Positions 59,521-64,000 of a stretch of DNA of 64,000 nucleotides are shown piece after piece. Source of the DNA: Manis javanica (lineage: Eukaryota; Chordata; Mammalia; Pholidota; Manidae); NCBI RefSeq assembly GCF_040802235.1, contig NC_133166.1:2232001-2296000 (forward strand), given 5' to 3'. The position numbers were made by a program, and so were the translations under genes. The notes under the pieces were generated by a model. The model searched no databases and was not told where the DNA came from. It saw nothing but the letters and a program-made list of their open reading frames with translations. Positions within the stretch are counted from its first letter, which is position 1. Every line of letters starts with the position of its first letter.

Positions 59521-60644
59521 CTGCAGGGTGTTGCTGCTGCTTGAGCAGGAGAGAGAGATGGGCCGACTGCAGTTTAGGCAAGGGTGAAAATAAGGCTCAG
59601 CATGCTCCTGGCAACATTCCCATCAGAACCACCAGCTAGAGGAGGATTAAAGATGGTGGTGTGAGAGGTGAGACAGAGGTTTCCTTCTATAACTGCATAT
59701 AATATGAAAATATAATTAATACAACTAATCCTGAAAGAGCAACAGGAAAGGTGACTACACCAAACTGCATACACCTGGAGGAAAGAATAAACATCACAGA
59801 AAAGGGTAACATACCAAAGTCATGGCCCTGTGGGACCCAAGCCCTTCCCTCACCCCAGTTCACCAGTGGGAAGAAGAGAAACACAGCGGGGAGGGAGTGG
59901 AAGCCTGGGGCTGCTGAATACCTAACTCTGGAGATCTGCTCTGGGAGCAGAAACCTACATTTCATGGTGCATTGATGGTACTCTCGTGATTAGGGGGTTG
60001 GAAAGCTAAGACAGGCAGAATACCTGGAGAGACTGAGATTCCATTCACTTGTGGAAAGCACGGATCCATATCTGGCTGCTCTGGGATAAAAAAAACGTGG
60101 GCAGTTTGAAAGACTTCCTAAAAGCAAGGGACTGCTAATGGGGCAAAAATTGCACAGAGCTTACTGCTCAGGAGAAAGGGCAGGTAGACAAAATTGTCCG
60201 GGTGCACTGTGCCCAACAGATTGGGAACTTTCATGATGCTCAGGTGCTCCTGCTCCCTGGCTGGCTGCACAGCCCCAAGGACCTCCTCCATGATACTCAG
60301 ACTACTGTGACTTTTCCCTGCCAGCCCCACCTAGCTTGCAAACTGGCAAACCCTACCCTGGTGTTAGGCCAGTCAGAGGGAAGTCCCGTCTACAGCAACT
60401 ACAAATGCAAAACATAGAGGCTTATACCTGTGTGCTTGGCTCACTGGTTTTGGCAGTGGAGACAGGCATAGCAGCTGGGAAGCAGAAAACAGCTCTTTCC
60501 TCCCCCTAGGCACAAATACCGCTCCCCTGTGACCCCCGACATTGCTTCAGGGGCTGAGCAGCTCCAGAGAGTAGAACTTCTGGGCACTAGAGGGCGCCAT
60601 ATTCAAATATGAAATGCCAAAGGGACCTGGATCAAAGTAAAATT

Positions 60645-61490
60645 ATGAGTACAATACCTGAGAAAGATTCAAATGAAACTGGCCTCAAATCGAATCTTCC
60701 TGAAAGGGATTTCAAAATAAAAATCATTAACCTACTCATGAAGGTACAGAAAAATATTCAAGAACTGAGGAATGATTTCTGGTTGGAGATCCAATCATTA
60801 TGGAACACAGTATCAGAAATGAAACAAACAATGGAAGGTTTTAAAAGCAGATTAGATACAGTGGAGAAGATGATAAATGTAATAGAAATTAGAGAAGAGG
60901 AATATAAAGAAGCTGAGGCAAAGAGAGAAAAAAGAAGCTCTGAGAATGAAAGAATATTGAGAGAACTGTGTAACCAATCTAAATGGAACAATATTCTCAT
61001 AATAGGGGTACCAGAAGAAGAAGAGAGATAAAAAGGGATAAACAGTGTCTTTGAGGAAGAAAGTGCTGAAAACTTCCCCTATCTGGGGAAGAAGATAGTC
61101 TCTCAGGCCATGGTGATCCACAAATCTCCCAACATAAGGGACCCAAGGAAGACAACACCAAGACATATGATAATTAAAATGGCAAAGATCAAGGATAAGG
61201 ACAGACTATTAAAAGCAGCCAGAGAGAGAAATAAGATCACCTACAAAGGAATACACATCAGGCTATCATCAGAATTTACAGCAGAATCCTTACAGGCCAG
61301 AAGGGAGTGGCATGATGTATTTAATGCAATGAAGCAGAAGGGCCTCACATGAAGAATACTTTATTGGGCAAGATAATCATTTAAATTTGAAGGAGGGATT
61401 AAACAATTTCCAAATAAGCAAAAGCGAGAGAATTTACCTCCCACAAACTGTCTCTACAGTGTATTATGGAGGGACTGCTATAGATGGAAG
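60645..61490 (+). pseudogene. L1 ORF1 remnant
   Basis: ORF1p is the RNA-binding trimer of L1. The likely start is MSTIPEKDSNETG at about 60,645. The coiled coil (KNIQELRNDF, then MEGFKSRLDTVEKMINVIE) and RRM-like part (NNILIIGVPEEEER) stay in one frame until a TAA at 61,029-61,031. The C-terminal domain continues in the same frame (IKMAKIKDKDRLLKAARE, then ARREWHDVFNAMKQKGL) to a second stop at 61,350-61,352. The remainder (FEGGIKQFPNKQK) is still recognisable afterwards. Confidence 0.88.
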
Positions 61491-61791
61491 TGTTCTTAAG
61501 GTTTAATAGCTGTCACCAGAGGTAATAAAACTACAGTAAAGAAAGTAGAACAATTAATTACTAAGCAAGAACTAAGAACAGTTAATTACTATCCCCAAAG
61601 TTAATCAAGGGATAAACAAAGAGTACAGAATATGATACCTAATATATAAAGAATGGAGGAGGAAGAAAAAGGAAGAGAAGAAAAACCTTTAGATTGTGTT
61701 TGTAGTAGCATATTAAGTGAGTTAAGTTAGACTCTTAGATAGTAAGGAAGTTAACCTTGAAACTGTGGTAACCATGAATCTATAGCCTGCA

Positions 61792-64000
61792 ATGGCAATA
61801 AGTACATACCTATTGATAATCACCCTAAATGTAAATGGTCTGAATGCTCCAATGAAAAGACATAGAGTCACTGGATGGATTAAAAAACAAGACCCATTTA
61901 AATGCTTTCTACAAGAGACTCATTTTAAACCCAAAGACATACACAGACTAAAAGTGAAGGGATGGAAAAAGATATTTCATGCAACTAATAGGGAGAAAAA
62001 GCAGAGTTGCAGTACATGTATCAGACAAAATAGACTTCAAAACAAAGAAAGTCACAAGAGACAAAGGACATTACATAATAATAAAGGGGTTAATCCAAGA
62101 AGAGGATATAACCATTATAAATATCTATGCACCCAACACTGGAGCACCTACATATGTAAAAAAATACTAACAGAATTAAAAGGGGAAATAGATTGCAATG
62201 CATTCATTCTATGAGACTTCAACACTCCACTCACTCCAAAGGACAGATCAACCAGACAGAAAATAAATAAGGAGACAGAGGCACTGAACAACACATTAGA
62301 ACAGATGTACCCAACAGACATCTACAGAACTCTACACCCAAAAGCAGAAGAATACACATTCTTCTCAAGTGCACATTCTTCTCAATGGAATATTTTCAAG
62401 AATAGATTATATACTAGGCCACAAAAAGAGTCTCAATAAATTCTAAAAATTGAAATTGTACTAACCAGTTTCTCAGACTACAAAGATATGAAACTAGAAA
62501 TAAATTATGCAAAGAAAATGAAAAATCCCACAAACACATGGAGGCTTCACAGCATGCTCCTAAATAACCAATGGATCAATGACTAAATAAAAACAGAGAT
62601 CAAGCAAAATATGGAGAATAATGCCAACAATAATTCAACACCGCAAAATCTGTGGGACACAGCGAAGGTTGTGCTAAGAGGAAAGTATATTGCAATATAG
62701 GGCCTACCTCAGGAAAGAATAACAATCCCATATGAACAGTCTAAACTCAAAATTAACAAAACTAGTAAATGAAGAACAAATGAGGCCCAAAGTCAGTAGA
62801 AGGAGGGACATAATAAAGATTAATACATAAATAAATAAAATTGAGAAGACTAAAACAATAGAAAGAATCAATAAAAGCAAGAGCTGGTTCTTCAAGCAAA
62901 TAAACAAAATAGATAAACCCCTAGGCAGACTTATCAAGAAAAAAAAAGCAAGTCTACACACATAAATAGAATCAGAAATGAGAAAGGAAAAATCACTACA
63001 GACACCACAGAAATACAAAGAATTATTAGAGAATACTATGAAAAATTATATGCTAACTGGATAACCTAGAAGAAATGGACAACTTTCTAGAAAAATACAA
63101 CCTTCCAAGGCTGTTTCCCAAGAAGAAATAGAAAATCTGAGTAGACCAATTACCAGCAATGAAATTGAATTGGTAATCAAAAAAATACCTAAGAACAAAA
63201 TCCCTGGACCAGATGGCTTCACAGCTGAGTTTTATCAAACACTTAGTGAAGACTTAGTACCCATCTTCCTTGAAGTTTTCCAAAGAGTAGAAGAAGAGGG
63301 AATACTTCCAAACTCATTCTATGAGGCCAGCATCACTCTAATACCAAAAACAGGCAAACACACCACAAAAAAAGAAAATTATAGACCAATATCCCTGATG
63401 AACATAGATGCAAAAATATTCAACAAAATATTAGCAAACCAAATTCAAAAATACATCAAAAAGATCATCCATAATGATCAAGTAGGATTTATTCCAGGGA
63501 TGCAAGGATGGTACAACATTAGAAAATCCATCAACATCAACCACCACATCAACAAAAAGAAGGACAAAAACCACATGATGATTTCCATAGATGCTGAAAA
63601 AGCATTCAACATCCATTCATGATAAAAACTCTCAACAAAATGGGTATAGAGGGCAAAGGCCTCAACATAATAAAGACCATATATGACAAACCCATATCCT
63701 ACATTATACTTAACAGTGAGGAACTGAAAGTTTTTCCTTTAAGATCGGGAACAAGACAAGGATGCCCATTCTCCCCACTTCTATTCAACATAGTACTGGA
63801 GGTCCTAGCAACCAGACAACACAAAGAAATAAATGGCATCCAGATAGGCAAGGCAGAAGTTAAATTGTCCCTGTTTGCAAATGACATGATATTGTACATA
63901 AAAATCCCTAAAAAGTCCACTCCAAAGCTACTAGACCTAATATCTGAATTCAGCAAAGTTGCAGGATACAAAATCAATATGCAGAAATCTCTGGCATTCC
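61792..64000 (+). pseudogene. L1 ORF2 remnant, endonuclease and RT part (truncated by window)
   Basis: The frame begins MAISTYLLIITLNVNGLN. The endonuclease shows CFLQETHFKPKDIHRLK. A frameshift follows near 62.0 kb (VAVHVSDKIDFKTKK lies in another frame), and the frame later returns (LTELKGEIDCNAFIL, then a stop). RT segments are clear from 63,170 ([56 protein letters not shown]), with another break after 63.6 kb. The catalytic box at about 63.88 kb reads FAND instead of the usual FADD, which alone should abolish reverse transcription. Confidence 0.9.

Larger units (their letters stand above)
59645..64000 (+). mobile_element. L1: LINE-1, forward strand, continues past window end, inactivated
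   Basis: The element opens with ttaaagatggtggtgtgagag, matching the start of the reverse-strand L1. It then has a 5' UTR of about 0.95 kb, ORF1 from about 60.6 kb, and ORF2 from 61,792 up to the RT region at the window edge. The 120 bases before it (59,521-59,644, fairly GC-rich) do not match the homologous site near 46.1 kb and may be further 5' UTR or another insert. The 3' end and target-site duplication lie outside the window. Both frames carry breaks. Confidence 0.92.

Noticed and set aside
1-64000. CRISPR arrays, bacterial operons, tRNA or rRNA genes
   Set aside because: No evenly spaced short direct repeats, no tRNA-like cloverleaf noticed, and all context is mammalian; MIRs are only tRNA-derived fossils.

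Overview
The window is nuclear DNA from a placental mammal. It has intronless class II olfactory receptor (OR) coding exons, two LINE-1 elements, ancient MaLR LTRs and MIR/L2 fossils, and no bacterial-style gene organisation. I see no Alu, rodent B1/B2, carnivore CAN SINE or ruminant BovB, so the species is left open; a laurasiatherian is a guess. From memory the receptors most resemble human OR9G4 and OR9G1, so this looks like part of an OR9G cluster.

Layout, left to right. 1-12.1 kb is copy 1 of a large recent tandem duplication: an OR pseudogene (3.9-4.9 kb), MaLR LTR fossils and an intact OR9G4-like gene (11,204-12,142). 12.3-18.8 kb is an older, diverged duplicate of the 5.3-12.1 kb part and ends in a second intact OR9G4-like gene (17,828-18,766). 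18.8-28.1 kb holds diverged 3' flank, a short L1 insert that may carry a 3' transduction, an LTR-like block and a near full-length reverse-strand L1 (about 21.36-27.68 kb). 28,089 to about 39.36 kb is copy 2 of the recent duplication, with its own copy of the pseudogene. It runs into a third intact OR9G4-like gene (39,296-40,234), which is a mosaic. 40.2-41.8 kb is diverged flank homologous to 18.8-20.5 kb. It is cut by a decayed retroviral pol fossil (41.8 to about 44.8 kb). 45.2-46.1 kb is an old duplicate of 58.7-59.5 kb. An intact OR9G1-like receptor lies at 50,265-51,182. From about 59.6 kb to the window end is a second, forward-strand L1 of the same family, cut off by the window edge.

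How it works together: four intact receptors and two pseudogenes, all on the + strand, are odorant GPCRs of olfactory sensory neurons. Each is expected to be one coding exon with a spliced 5' UTR; plausible acceptor sites lie 18-19 bases upstream of each intact ATG. The cluster has grown by repeated tandem duplication, with later gene conversion and repeat insertion.

I found no previously undescribed biological system. The most notable observations are: the mosaic third receptor at the edge of a 3-kb stretch that appears identical to copy 1; a templated insertion made of an inverted plus a direct local copy (9.80-9.98 kb); a candidate L1 3' transduction with a 14-base target-site duplication (19.16-19.37 kb); and twin pseudogenes that gained private frameshifts after duplicating. 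Alignments were read by eye, so identity statements are qualitative.
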